A stretch of DNA of 53,004 bases from Bacteroidota bacterium. GTDB taxonomy: Bacteria > Bacteroidota > Bacteroidia > Cytophagales > Microscillaceae. The notes below the pieces were generated by a model. It did not search any database. It saw nothing but the letters and a program-made list of their open reading frames with translations, and was not told the DNA's origin. Shown here one piece after another: positions 42,734-49,452 of the stretch (position 1 is its first letter; each line of letters begins with the position of its first letter). Made by a program: the position numbers and the translations under genes. The DNA lies in the NCBI GenBank assembly GCA_004293265.1, contig RDXZ01000020.1, forward strand, positions 1 to 53,004, given 5' to 3'.

Positions 42734-42766
42734 AACTTTCCAAAAGTTTGGAACTTTTGGAAAGTT
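42734..42766 (-). terminator. Palindrome copy 2 acting as terminator of msrB
   Basis: AACTTTCCAAAAGTT (42734-42748) pairs with 42752-42766. On the minus strand the stem is followed by a run of T. It belongs to the same palindrome type as 5589-5623. Confidence 0.8.
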
Positions 42767-42769
42767 AAA

Positions 42770-43240
42770 TTATTTTTTCTTCACAAAATCTAAAGAAGCA
42801 GAATTAATGCAATACCTTAGCCCTGTGGGTGGCGGTCCGTCATCAAACACGTGTCCTAAATGCCCATCACATTTTCCGCAAACGACTTCTGTTCTTACCA
42901 TTCCGTGCGACTTGTCAGTAATATTTTTGACTGCTCCTTTTTTTACGGGTTGGTAATAGCTTGGCCAGCCTGTTCCAGAGTCAAATTTTGTTTCAGAAGT
43001 AAATAATTCGGCTTTACAAGCGGCACAAGTATAAGTTCCTTTTTCTTTATGCTCATAATATTTTCCTGTAAATGCCATTTCAGTACCTTTCAAACGCAAA
43101 ATTTTATATTGTTCGGGGGTTAGGCATTGCTCCCATTCTTTGGGGGTTTTGACTGTTTTTTTATTTTCATCTTTATTTTGTGCATACGTCCATTGGATTT
43201 GTGCGGTCAAAAATAAGATAAGAAAAATTAATTTTTTCAT
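42770..43240 (-). CDS. msrB: Exported peptide-methionine (R)-S-oxide reductase
   Basis: The 156-residue form starts with a signal peptide ([20 protein letters not shown], cleaved before Gln21). The longer frame to 43396 overlaps the next gene and is rejected. MsrB marks: zinc Cys72/Cys75 (CAAC) and Cys121/Cys124 (CGKC), SGTGWPS (88-94), [11 protein letters not shown] and the catalytic Cys144 in RYCINS. It reduces R-methionine sulfoxide in exported proteins with thioredoxin-type electron donors. It lies after the HNH gene on the same strand. Confidence 0.96.
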   Translation of the reverse strand: MKKLIFLILFLTAQIQWTYAQNKDENKKTVKTPKEWEQCLTPEQYKILRLKGTEMAFTGKYYEHKEKGTYTCAACKAELFTSETKFDSGTGWPSYYQPVKKGAVKNITDKSHGMVRTEVVCGKCDGHLGHVFDDGPPPTGLRYCINSASLDFVKKK

Positions 43241-43356
43241 TTTTATTTTTTTTATTTTATAAATAATATATTCATTATAACAAAAAACAATAATTTTTAT
43301 TAGAAAGAAAAACGTTTTTATGTTTTTTTTAACAATAAAAAAGAGCAATAAAAAAA

Positions 43357-43878
43357 CTAAATCGTTATTTTGCTTGCTCCCAAATAAGGTCTCCAATTCT
43401 CATCTAACATTCCTGAGTAATCTCTCAAAAACATTAAAAATGTAGGCTTAAAAGGTTGCCTTGTCAATGACATTTTTGCTTCTTGTGGTGTTCTATCTCC
43501 TTTTCGTGAGTTACATGGTTTGCAGGCAGTCGCTAAATTTTCCCAAGAAGATTTGCCACCACGCGAACGAGGCAATACATGGTCAAGCGTGAGGTCGTGA
43601 GTAGTGCCACAATATTGACATTTTCCACCATCACGTTTGAAAATATTTTGTCTTGTCAAAACTACCCCTTTATAAGGTAGATTTACATACCTAAACAAAC
43701 GAATAATAGAAGGCATAGCAAAATAGGAAGTAATAGTATTGATTCGAAGCCCTGGAACTTCGGCTACTAATTCAGCCTTGTTTAAATACACTAAAATAAA
43801 CGCTTTCTCAACGCTACAAATCGTGAGAGCGCGATAGTCTTGATTCAAAATCAACACTTTTTTGCCTTGCAAGTTCAT
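43357..43878 (-). CDS. HNH endonuclease family protein
   Basis: The 173-residue protein has a C-terminal HNH core: zinc Cys87/Cys90 (CQYC), DH (Asp99-His100) in [13 protein letters not shown], Asn114, and the second zinc pair Cys119/Cys122 ahead of NSRKGD. The front 80 residues ([16 protein letters not shown]) are typical of the widespread Bacteroidota and cyanobacterial HNH family, thought to be a DNA nuclease of unclear duty. It is not part of a visible restriction cassette. It starts at the ATG at 43878. Confidence 0.93.
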   Translation of the reverse strand: MNLQGKKVLILNQDYRALTICSVEKAFILVYLNKAELVAEVPGLRINTITSYFAMPSIIRLFRYVNLPYKGVVLTRQNIFKRDGGKCQYCGTTHDLTLDHVLPRSRGGKSSWENLATACKPCNSRKGDRTPQEAKMSLTRQPFKPTFLMFLRDYSGMLDENWRPYLGASKITI

Positions 43879-44117
43879 AACATTTTATTTTTTTTTTGAG
43901 GTTATTTTTATTACACTAAAAAATTTAATTAATTTTTTTAAGATATTATTTGTACTTATTTTTTGATTATATCCATAACATAAAACCAAGCAAATCTATT
44001 ATTAAATAATAAGAAAACAAAAAATATGCTAATTTTTAACTAATTATTTTATACTTAAACTATGTTTTTAACATAATAGTTGCGAAAAATGGCAAAAATA
44101 TGAAAAAAATATTTTTT

Positions 44118-44151
44118 TTTGATATTACTTTCTATATATTTTTTATTTTTG
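44118..44151 (+). promoter_or_regulatory. Putative promoter of the outer-membrane protein gene
   Basis: -33-like TTTG (44118-44121) and -7 box TATTTTTG (44144-44151) are separated by 22 bp, leaving a leader of about 75 bases. The remainder of the 43879-44234 gap shows no gene. Confidence 0.55.
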
Positions 44152-44234
44152 TACTTAAAAAAAATTTAAAATGGCACACTAATTGAATTTTTGAATAACA
44201 AATAAATTTTTAACTTATAATCTAAATATTTTCT

Positions 44235-45164
44235 ATGAAAAAAATATTTGTAACACTTTTAGCATTTTCATTGTGCTTTGGGATAGTATCTGCACAAGAC
44301 GAAAAAAAAGAGGAAAAAAAGGAAGAGAAAGAAGAAAAAACCAATGCAGGTTCATCTCTTGAATCTCCCGAAGGCGTGCTTATCTTACCTGAAGAAGGAG
44401 AATGGGGATTGGGAATTTCTGCTAATCCATTTTTTAATTATTTAGGCAATTTTTTCAATCAAGCAGGAAATAATCAATCTCCTACGAACAGTTTTACACA
44501 AAATCCATTTAATAATTTAGCATTGTTTGGAAAATATGTAAAAAACGAAACTACTTTTTATCGCGGTCGTTTTCAACTCAATATTGGTACAGTGGCAGAT
44601 AAAAATGCAGTTGTTAAAAATGAATTACCTGCTCCTTCTACACCAAATTATGTAACAGACACGCGTACTTCGGGCAACACAGGAATTTTATTGGCATTTG
44701 GTATCGAAAAACGCAGAGGTGCAGGACGTTTGCAAGGCTTTTATGGTGGTGAATTTTTGATAGGATATGCCGCAACACGCCAAAGAATTTCTTATGGAAA
44801 TGAAATGACTAACCAATTTCAATCTCCTATTTCTACTACTGACTTTGTTAATTTTGCCTCAGCCGCTTCGGGTACACGCTTAAAAGAACAAAAATTTGGT
44901 AATAAATTTATGGTAGGTTTGCGTGGATTTGTAGGCGTTGAATACTTTTTTGCCGCCAAAATGTCTATCGGTGCAGAGTTTGGATATGCTTTTACAGCTA
45001 TCACAGCAGGAAAAGGAAGCACAACTACACAAGTTTGGGACGGAACTGCCAACACAGCCAAAGATGTAAAAGCAGATACTTATGATGCAAACTATAATAA
45101 ACTTCAACTTGGAGTTGGTTTGGATAATTTGAACGGCAATATTAATTTGTTGTTTTATTTCTAA
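44235..45164 (+). CDS. Outer-membrane beta-barrel protein
   Basis: The signal peptide (1-20, VSA before Gln21) is followed by a Lys/Glu-rich stretch (residues about 22-37, KKEEKKEEKEEK) and then a barrel-like region: alternating aromatic and small residues in strands such as EWGLGISANPFFNYLG, FYRGRFQLNIGTV, GFYGGEFLIGYAA and FMVGLRGFVGVEYFFA. It ends in LLFYF, with a terminal aromatic residue typical of barrels. A porin or adhesin-like surface role is possible, with no specific family recognised. A strong terminator follows at 45200. Confidence 0.8.
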   Translation: MKKIFVTLLAFSLCFGIVSAQDEKKEEKKEEKEEKTNAGSSLESPEGVLILPEEGEWGLGISANPFFNYLGNFFNQAGNNQSPTNSFTQNPFNNLALFGKYVKNETTFYRGRFQLNIGTVADKNAVVKNELPAPSTPNYVTDTRTSGNTGILLAFGIEKRRGAGRLQGFYGGEFLIGYAATRQRISYGNEMTNQFQSPISTTDFVNFASAASGTRLKEQKFGNKFMVGLRGFVGVEYFFAAKMSIGAEFGYAFTAITAGKGSTTTQVWDGTANTAKDVKADTYDANYNKLQLGVGLDNLNGNINLLFYF

Positions 45165-45199
45165 TTATTGTTTTATCCGCAATTTATTGGCATAAAAAT

Positions 45200-45251
45200 A
45201 AAAAGAAACTCGCAAAAAAAATCTTAAAATTTTTTTTGTGAGTTTCTTTTT
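45200..45251 (+). terminator. Terminator of the outer-membrane protein gene
   Basis: A 23-bp stem with one G-T pair (45200-45222 with 45229-45251, core AAAAAGAAACTC) and a T run. Confidence 0.9.
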
Positions 45252-45269
45252 AAATTAAAAAAAACGATA

Positions 45270-45277
45270 TATCTTTG
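45270..45277 (+). promoter_or_regulatory. Putative -7 box (TATCTTTG) for the LRR gene
   Basis: It matches TAnnTTTG, 44 bp before the ATG at 45322. The only TTTG upstream is too far for a -33 element. Confidence 0.4.
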
Positions 45278-45321
45278 CGAAAAGTGTTTAAAAAATTATT
45301 TATTATCAAAATTTATAAAAA

Positions 45322-46215
45322 ATGTCAGGAAAAAAAGACCCAAACATATTTCTTAAAATTGTTTTACCTTTATTGGTTTTGGGAGGAATTGCTTATGCGG
45401 TTTTTAATCCTAATTTGTTCAATAGCCTCAAACTTCCTTCGGCTATCAAAGATATAGCAATTACCTCCACTACTTTGCCCAAAGATATGCTTTCTTGGGC
45501 AGAGTTAGAAAAACAAAAACGATATACCGACTTAGATGAAGCACTAAAAAACCCAAGCGAAGTCAGAATTTTAGACCTTTCAGGGCAACATATCAAACAT
45601 TTCCCTGAAGATATTGCTTTGTTTACAAATTTACAAATTTTAGATTTACAAAACAATCGTTTACAAGAAATTCCAAATGCAATTCAAAACTTAAATAAAT
45701 TACAATATTTGTTTTTAAGAAAAAATCAAATCATAAAAATTTCACCCCGAATTGGAAATTTAATTTATTTAAAACAATTAGATTTAAGTAGCAATCAATT
45801 AGTTTCTTTGTTTCAAGAAGTAGGTGCCATTGTTGATTTACAAGAATTGAACATCACAGACAATAAAATTATTCGCCTCCCCGATGAACTTGTGAAACTA
45901 AAACATCTCAAAATTTTAAGGACTGCTAACAATGCTTTGAGTGAATTGCCAAAGTCGATTACACAATTAGATAGTTTAGAAACTTTTGATATTAGCCGCA
46001 ATAATTCTTTAGAACTCAGACCATCTTTTGAACTAATCGGAAAAATGAAAAGTTTAAGACGCTTAGAAATGAAAAATATGGGCATTGTTCACGTACCTAG
46101 TTCTATTTCACATCTAAAAAATATAAGAACTTTAAATTTACAAGGCAATAAATTCACAGAAGCAGAAAAAAAAGATTTGAAAAAAATATTACCAAATGTT
46201 GATGTGGATTTTTAG
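45322..46215 (+). CDS. Membrane-anchored leucine-rich-repeat protein
   Basis: A 297-residue protein with one N-terminal membrane helix (about 10-27, LKIVLPLLVLGGIAYAVF) and leucine-rich repeats from about residue 80 to 285. Typical units are LDLSGQHIKHFPEDIALF, LQILDLQNNRLQEIPNAIQN and LKQLDLSSNQLVSLFQE, of about 23 residues. LRRs bind other proteins, here probably in the periplasm. No kinase, Roc or other enzyme domain is joined to it. The gene has no partner in an operon: a tRNA gene follows 140 bp later. Confidence 0.9.
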   Translation: MSGKKDPNIFLKIVLPLLVLGGIAYAVFNPNLFNSLKLPSAIKDIAITSTTLPKDMLSWAELEKQKRYTDLDEALKNPSEVRILDLSGQHIKHFPEDIALFTNLQILDLQNNRLQEIPNAIQNLNKLQYLFLRKNQIIKISPRIGNLIYLKQLDLSSNQLVSLFQEVGAIVDLQELNITDNKIIRLPDELVKLKHLKILRTANNALSELPKSITQLDSLETFDISRNNSLELRPSFELIGKMKSLRRLEMKNMGIVHVPSSISHLKNIRTLNLQGNKFTEAEKKDLKKILPNVDVDF

Positions 46216-46231
46216 TTTTTGATTATCAAAG

Positions 46232-46262
46232 AACTTTCCGAAAGTTTAAAACTTTTAGAATT
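46232..46262 (+). repeat. Palindrome AACTTTCC type, decayed copy 3
   Basis: AACTTTCCGAAAGTTTAAAA...ACTTTTAGAATTTTTTT keeps most of the arm sequence of 5589-5623, but with mismatches. It sits just after the LRR gene stop and ends in a T run, so it may still terminate transcription. Confidence 0.55.
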
Positions 46263-46355
46263 TTTTTGATATTTTTAAAATTTTATTCAAATTATTTGGA
46301 TATTTAAAAAAAAGTCTTTTAATTTGCACAAAATTATACACCACTTGTATATTTT

Positions 46356-46432
46356 GGGCTTGTAGCTCAGACGGTTAGAGCAACTGACTCATAATCAGGA
46401 GGTCGCGAGTTCGATTCTTGCCTGGCCCACCA
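46356..46432 (+). tRNA. tRNA with CAU anticodon (Met elongator or Ile2)
   Basis: 77 bases including an encoded CCA form a cloverleaf: acceptor GGGCTTG/CTGGCCC, D arm GCTC/GAGC, anticodon arm ACTGA-CTCATAA-TCAGG with anticodon CAT, and T arm GCGAG/CTTGC with loop TTCGATT. The discriminator is A. The acceptor stem has a T-T mismatch at pair 6-67, and the anticodon stem has an A-G at 27-43. Whether it is read as Met or as Ile after lysidine modification cannot be decided here. A terminator hairpin follows at 46436. Confidence 0.92.
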
Positions 46433-46435
46433 ACC

Positions 46436-46467
46436 AAAAAACGCTTCGTTGATACAAGGCGTTTTTT
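46436..46467 (+). terminator. Terminator of the tRNA gene
   Basis: AAAAAACGC (46436-46444) pairs with GCGTTTTTT (46459-46467), ending in T. The stretch up to 46625 holds a small palindrome AATAACGA/TCGTTATT near 46546 and no gene. Confidence 0.85.
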
Positions 46468-46625
46468 GTTTTTAGATATGTTTGTTTTTTTTTAAAATCT
46501 GTTAAATAGCAAGGAACAATCATTAAATAAAGTGATAATCTATCAATAACGAATTTCGTTATTACATTGTGAACAAAGTTCTGTTACACTACTTTTGTTG
46601 GTATAAAATTAATTTCTTTTCCCAA

Positions 46626-46760
46626 ACATTATTTATATTCTGACAACCATCAACTTCGTGCAAGCGTGGACGCTTGCACGAGATACTAACTGGTGCAAGC
46701 GTGGACGCTTGCACCAAAATTAACCTAAATAGTTACACATTATTTATATTCTGACAACCA
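46626..46760 (-). mobile_element. Palindromic element, family 1, copy D, with 24-bp flanking direct repeats
   Basis: The element itself is 46650-46736 (reverse orientation: GTAACTATTTAGG end at the right, GAAGTTG end at the left) with hairpins at 46658-46679 and 46693-46714. It is flanked by a perfect 24-bp direct repeat beginning ACATTATTTATATT at 46626-46649 and 46737-46760. The right repeat includes the last codons and stop of the DUF6252-like lipoprotein gene. The centre of hairpin 1 is CC, opposite to all other copies. Confidence 0.88.
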
Positions 46761-47241
46761 ACTGAAATAATTTTCCGTTCGTAATTTTTTTGATAGTTCC
46801 CGTTGAAAAACAAACGCTTGTAACAAAACTTCCATTCAAAAAACCATTTTGTAATTCGTCAATTTGTATATAATTACCTTGCGGAGAATTACAAGTTACG
46901 GCACTTTTCCAATTTTGTGAACTTTGATTAAAATTTCCTTGCGGAGCAAAAGTTGCTTCATTCTGAAAATTTGGATTACCCAAAGGATAGTTTCCTTGCC
47001 CGCTTTGGCTCAAACTATAAATTTTAAGATAAATAGCTTGTCCGTTGTTATGTGTAGCCACAATATCTACCGTAAACAAACTTCCTGATTGTACTACTTG
47101 TGTGGTAACTTTTGTCGTTTCCCATTGCACGCCGTCTATTTCACAAGTAAATAAATTTTGTGGAGTATTATTACGATTTTTGCATTGATTAAAAGTAAAA
47201 ATAATCAAAATACAAACCAATACTATTTTATATTTTTTCAT
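46744..47241 (-). CDS. Lipoprotein, DUF6252-like
   Basis: The 165-residue product has a lipoprotein signal (MKKYKIVLVCILIIFTFNQC, lipid at Cys20). A small beta-rich domain then begins with FTCEIDGVQWETTKV and contains ATHNNGQAIYLKI and NPNFQNEATFAPQGN. This is the look of the Bacteroidota DUF6252 group of surface lipoproteins. The function is not known to me. Its 3' end lies inside the 24-bp duplication that flanks repeat copy D. It follows the 230-residue lipoprotein gene closely on the same strand (15 bp), so the two are probably co-transcribed. Confidence 0.78.
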   Translation of the reverse strand: MKKYKIVLVCILIIFTFNQCKNRNNTPQNLFTCEIDGVQWETTKVTTQVVQSGSLFTVDIVATHNNGQAIYLKIYSLSQSGQGNYPLGNPNFQNEATFAPQGNFNQSSQNWKSAVTCNSPQGNYIQIDELQNGFLNGSFVTSVCFSTGTIKKITNGKLFQLVVRI

Positions 47242-47256
47242 TTTTTTATAACAAGA

Positions 47257-47949
47257 TTATAATTTTCCATATCGTAATAATTTTTGGTTATAATCGCTAC
47301 CAAAACGAACGATGCCTTGCCCAACACAATTGGTGGCGGTGCAATAATTAAGATTTTTATAACTTGCTTCTATCAAACCAACATCTTGAGCATAGACTTC
47401 AATTCTTCGTTTCAATGCAACCAAACTTGAGTCGTTGATTTGTATGACTTTTACAGCAGTAGAAAAATTTTGTGAACTGCTTAGTTGATAAGGTTTTCTT
47501 ACGTCTTTCATTTGAAAATCTTTCGCACCCAAATTATTATAAGCATTGCCATTCCAAGTTTTTCCTTCTTGAAAAGGAAAGGCTAACTTGGTGAATATCA
47601 AGTTATTAGCCGATTTTCTTACCCAATAATTTGATTTTTGAACAAAACCTGTTGAATCAATCACCCAAGCGTCTGTGTTTGTGTTACGTTTATATTTTTC
47701 GTATCTATACGCAGGCAGATTGTCGAGTCCTATAAATAATTCTTTTAATTCTTCTCTGATTTGATATGTAAAAGCAACAGGTGGATTAATCAATGTATAA
47801 CTAATTTCTTTTACTTCATATTCCCAAAAAAAATTTTCTTGTAAAGGATAAAAATCGAGTCCTAAATCTCGTAAATTTGGTTCTTCTTGTTTGGGTGTGC
47901 AAGCAGTAAAAAAACTAATTATTAAAATAAAAAATAAAATATTTTTCAT
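47257..47949 (-). CDS. Lipoprotein of unknown function (230 residues)
   Basis: A lipoprotein signal (MKNILFFILIISFFTAC, Cys17) is followed by a beta-rich body: YPLQENFFWEYEVKEISYT, PAYRYEKYKRN, LAFPFQEGKTWNGNAYNN and a C-terminal YAQDVGLIEASYKNLNYC. Two Cys residues in NYCTATNCVG may form a disulphide. The pattern is common in Bacteroidota, but no family role is known to me. It lies 15 bp upstream of the DUF6252-like lipoprotein gene in the same transcript. A -7 box is at 47981-47988. Confidence 0.78.
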   Translation of the reverse strand: MKNILFFILIISFFTACTPKQEEPNLRDLGLDFYPLQENFFWEYEVKEISYTLINPPVAFTYQIREELKELFIGLDNLPAYRYEKYKRNTNTDAWVIDSTGFVQKSNYWVRKSANNLIFTKLAFPFQEGKTWNGNAYNNLGAKDFQMKDVRKPYQLSSSQNFSTAVKVIQINDSSLVALKRRIEVYAQDVGLIEASYKNLNYCTATNCVGQGIVRFGSDYNQKLLRYGKL

Positions 47950-47980
47950 AAATTTTTTCGTATATTTAAGAACTGAAACG

Positions 47981-47988
47981 CAAAATTA
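47981..47988 (-). promoter_or_regulatory. Putative -7 box (TAATTTTG) for the two-lipoprotein operon
   Basis: It matches TAnnTTTG on the minus strand, 31 bp before the start. Confidence 0.4.
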
Positions 47989-48028
47989 GTGATTTTTATT
48001 ACTTTATTATAAAAAAAATAAACTTTTT

Positions 48029-48060
48029 TTTGTTTTTTTCTTTAATCTATTCTATATTTG
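48029..48060 (+). promoter_or_regulatory. Putative promoter of secG
   Basis: -33-like TTTG (48029-48032) and -7 box TATATTTG (48053-48060) have a 20-bp spacer, 47 bp before the ATG. Confidence 0.6.
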
Positions 48061-48107
48061 CAACCTTAATAAAAAAGAAATTTAAAATCGTAAACTTTAT
48101 ATAAGAA

Positions 48108-48473
48108 ATGTATATTTTCATTATTGTATTAATTATTTTAGTTAGTTTTTTACTTACATTGATTGTATTGGCACAAAATCCAAAAGGCGGCGGTTTGAAT
48201 GACCAATTTACAGGTGGAGCGACAAGCAAAATAGGTGCGCGTCAAGCAGGTGACCTTGCCACAAGGCTTACTTGGATATTAGGAATGTCTTTGTTTGTAT
48301 TGGTTTTGAGTTCTAACTTTGTAGTAGATAAAAAAGGTGGGTTTGATTTCAGTAGCCCAAATATTGAAAAAGCAAAACAAAAACGTTTACCTTCTTCTGA
48401 TAAATCTAAATCTGAAAAAGCACCAGAAAGCAAAACTCCTGCAAATACTGATAAAAAAGAAGATAAAAAATAA
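48108..48473 (+). CDS. secG: Preprotein translocase subunit SecG
   Basis: The 121-residue protein has the two-helix SecG layout: helix 1 (3-23, FIIVLIILVSFLLTLIVLAQ), the conserved loop NPKGGGLNDQFTGGATSKIGARQ and helix 2 (about 55-75). The Lys/Ser/Pro-rich tail after residue 85 is variable and common in Bacteroidota. SecG assists SecYEG and SecA in moving proteins across the inner membrane. A three-hairpin repeat element starts one base after the stop. Confidence 0.96.
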   Translation: MYIFIIVLIILVSFLLTLIVLAQNPKGGGLNDQFTGGATSKIGARQAGDLATRLTWILGMSLFVLVLSSNFVVDKKGGFDFSSPNIEKAKQKRLPSSDKSKSEKAPESKTPANTDKKEDKK

Positions 48474-48474
48474 C

Positions 48475-48592
48475 GTAATTATTTAGGTTATTTTTGGTGC
48501 AAGCGTGGACGCTTGCACGAGATATTAATGGGTGCAAGCGTGGACGCTTGCACGAGATATTTTTTGGTGCAAGCGTCCACGCTTGCACCAAA
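48475..48592 (+). mobile_element. Palindromic element, family 1, copy E with three hairpins
   Basis: The left end GTAATTATTTAGGTTATTTT starts right after the secG stop. Three hairpins with the standard arms follow at 48498-48519, 48532-48553 and 48567-48588 (centres GG, GG, CC). It ends next to the stop of the NosL-like gene on the other strand, so it fills the space between two convergent genes. No flanking duplication is seen. Confidence 0.82.
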
Positions 48593-48595
48593 AAA

Positions 48596-49141
48596 TTAGT
48601 TTTTCCAAGTTAATAATTTTTTAACTAACTCAGGTTGGAGTTCTTCGCTGGTAATGATTTTTCCTTTTTTCATTTTTTGAACAAACTTTTCAGCATTATT
48701 TTTTTCGGCAAAGGCGACCAAATCATAGCCCATTGGTCCTTTTTCTCCACTTTCAATTACCCAAAAAACTTCTGCAAAAGCAATTCTCATATCAGGATAT
48801 AAATAATTTTTAACTTCTACTTTTTGAAAAGTTTTTAATTCTTGTGAGCCTTTTTCTGTCAAACCTGCTTCTAAATAACAACGAGGCGAACAAAAAAACA
48901 CAACTTTGTTGTTTTCTTTGGTTGCTTTTATGTTTGATTTTGGAAATTCCATACTTGGCATTCCGCAATTTTTACAATCTGTATTTTCCTTTTCGTGGCT
49001 ATGATTATGTCCTTCGTGAGAATGTCCTTCGTGATTGTGTCCATCGTGAGAATTTTCTTTATTTTTCTCTTTTTTTTGATTATTTTCACAAGAAAATAAT
49101 ACAATAGCAAATAAAAGCATCAATATTTTGATATTTTTCAT
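48596..49141 (-). CDS. NosL-like His-rich metal-binding lipoprotein
   Basis: A lipoprotein signal (Cys18 in IVLFSC) is followed by a His-rich stretch (about 31-50, with HDGH, HEGHSHEGH and HNHSHE). A NosL-type core then has CKNCGM (Cys56, Cys59, Met61), MEFP, FFCSPRCY (Cys84, Cys88) and later FVIES-like and GPMGYDLVAFAEK blocks. NosL proteins are outer-surface copper carriers, used for nitrous-oxide reductase or other copper enzymes. No nos genes are near, so copper or zinc handling is inferred. It is transcribed toward secG with copy E between the two stops. Confidence 0.85.
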   Translation of the reverse strand: MKNIKILMLLFAIVLFSCENNQKKEKNKENSHDGHNHEGHSHEGHNHSHEKENTDCKNCGMPSMEFPKSNIKATKENNKVVFFCSPRCYLEAGLTEKGSQELKTFQKVEVKNYLYPDMRIAFAEVFWVIESGEKGPMGYDLVAFAEKNNAEKFVQKMKKGKIITSEELQPELVKKLLTWKN

Positions 49142-49452
49142 AGAATTTTACTTTGTTGAGTATATTTTTTATTTTTTTATAAATGATAAAATTAATTTTT
49201 TTAAGTCTATTACACTAATAAACTAACAAAAAATTCGTTATCAAGGCATATCTTTTGGACTTATTTTTGAGGATAAAACAAGAGAATAAACCTAAAAACT
49301 TATCATTATCAATAACATTTTGAATATTTATGATGTTTGTATTTTAACAAATATAAACAAAAAAAATTTATTTGACTTGCAAATGTAAGACATTTAATTT
49401 ATATTTCCAAAAACAACTGACTAACTCACTCATTTACTTTTTACTTTTATTT

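Noticed and set aside
43241-43396. Longer start for msrB (to 43396)
   Set aside because: It overlaps the HNH gene and hides a clear signal peptide that begins at 43240.
46356-46760. tRNA-targeted integration site next to repeat copy D
   Set aside because: The direct repeat around copy D is the lipoprotein gene end, not tRNA sequence, and there is no integrase.
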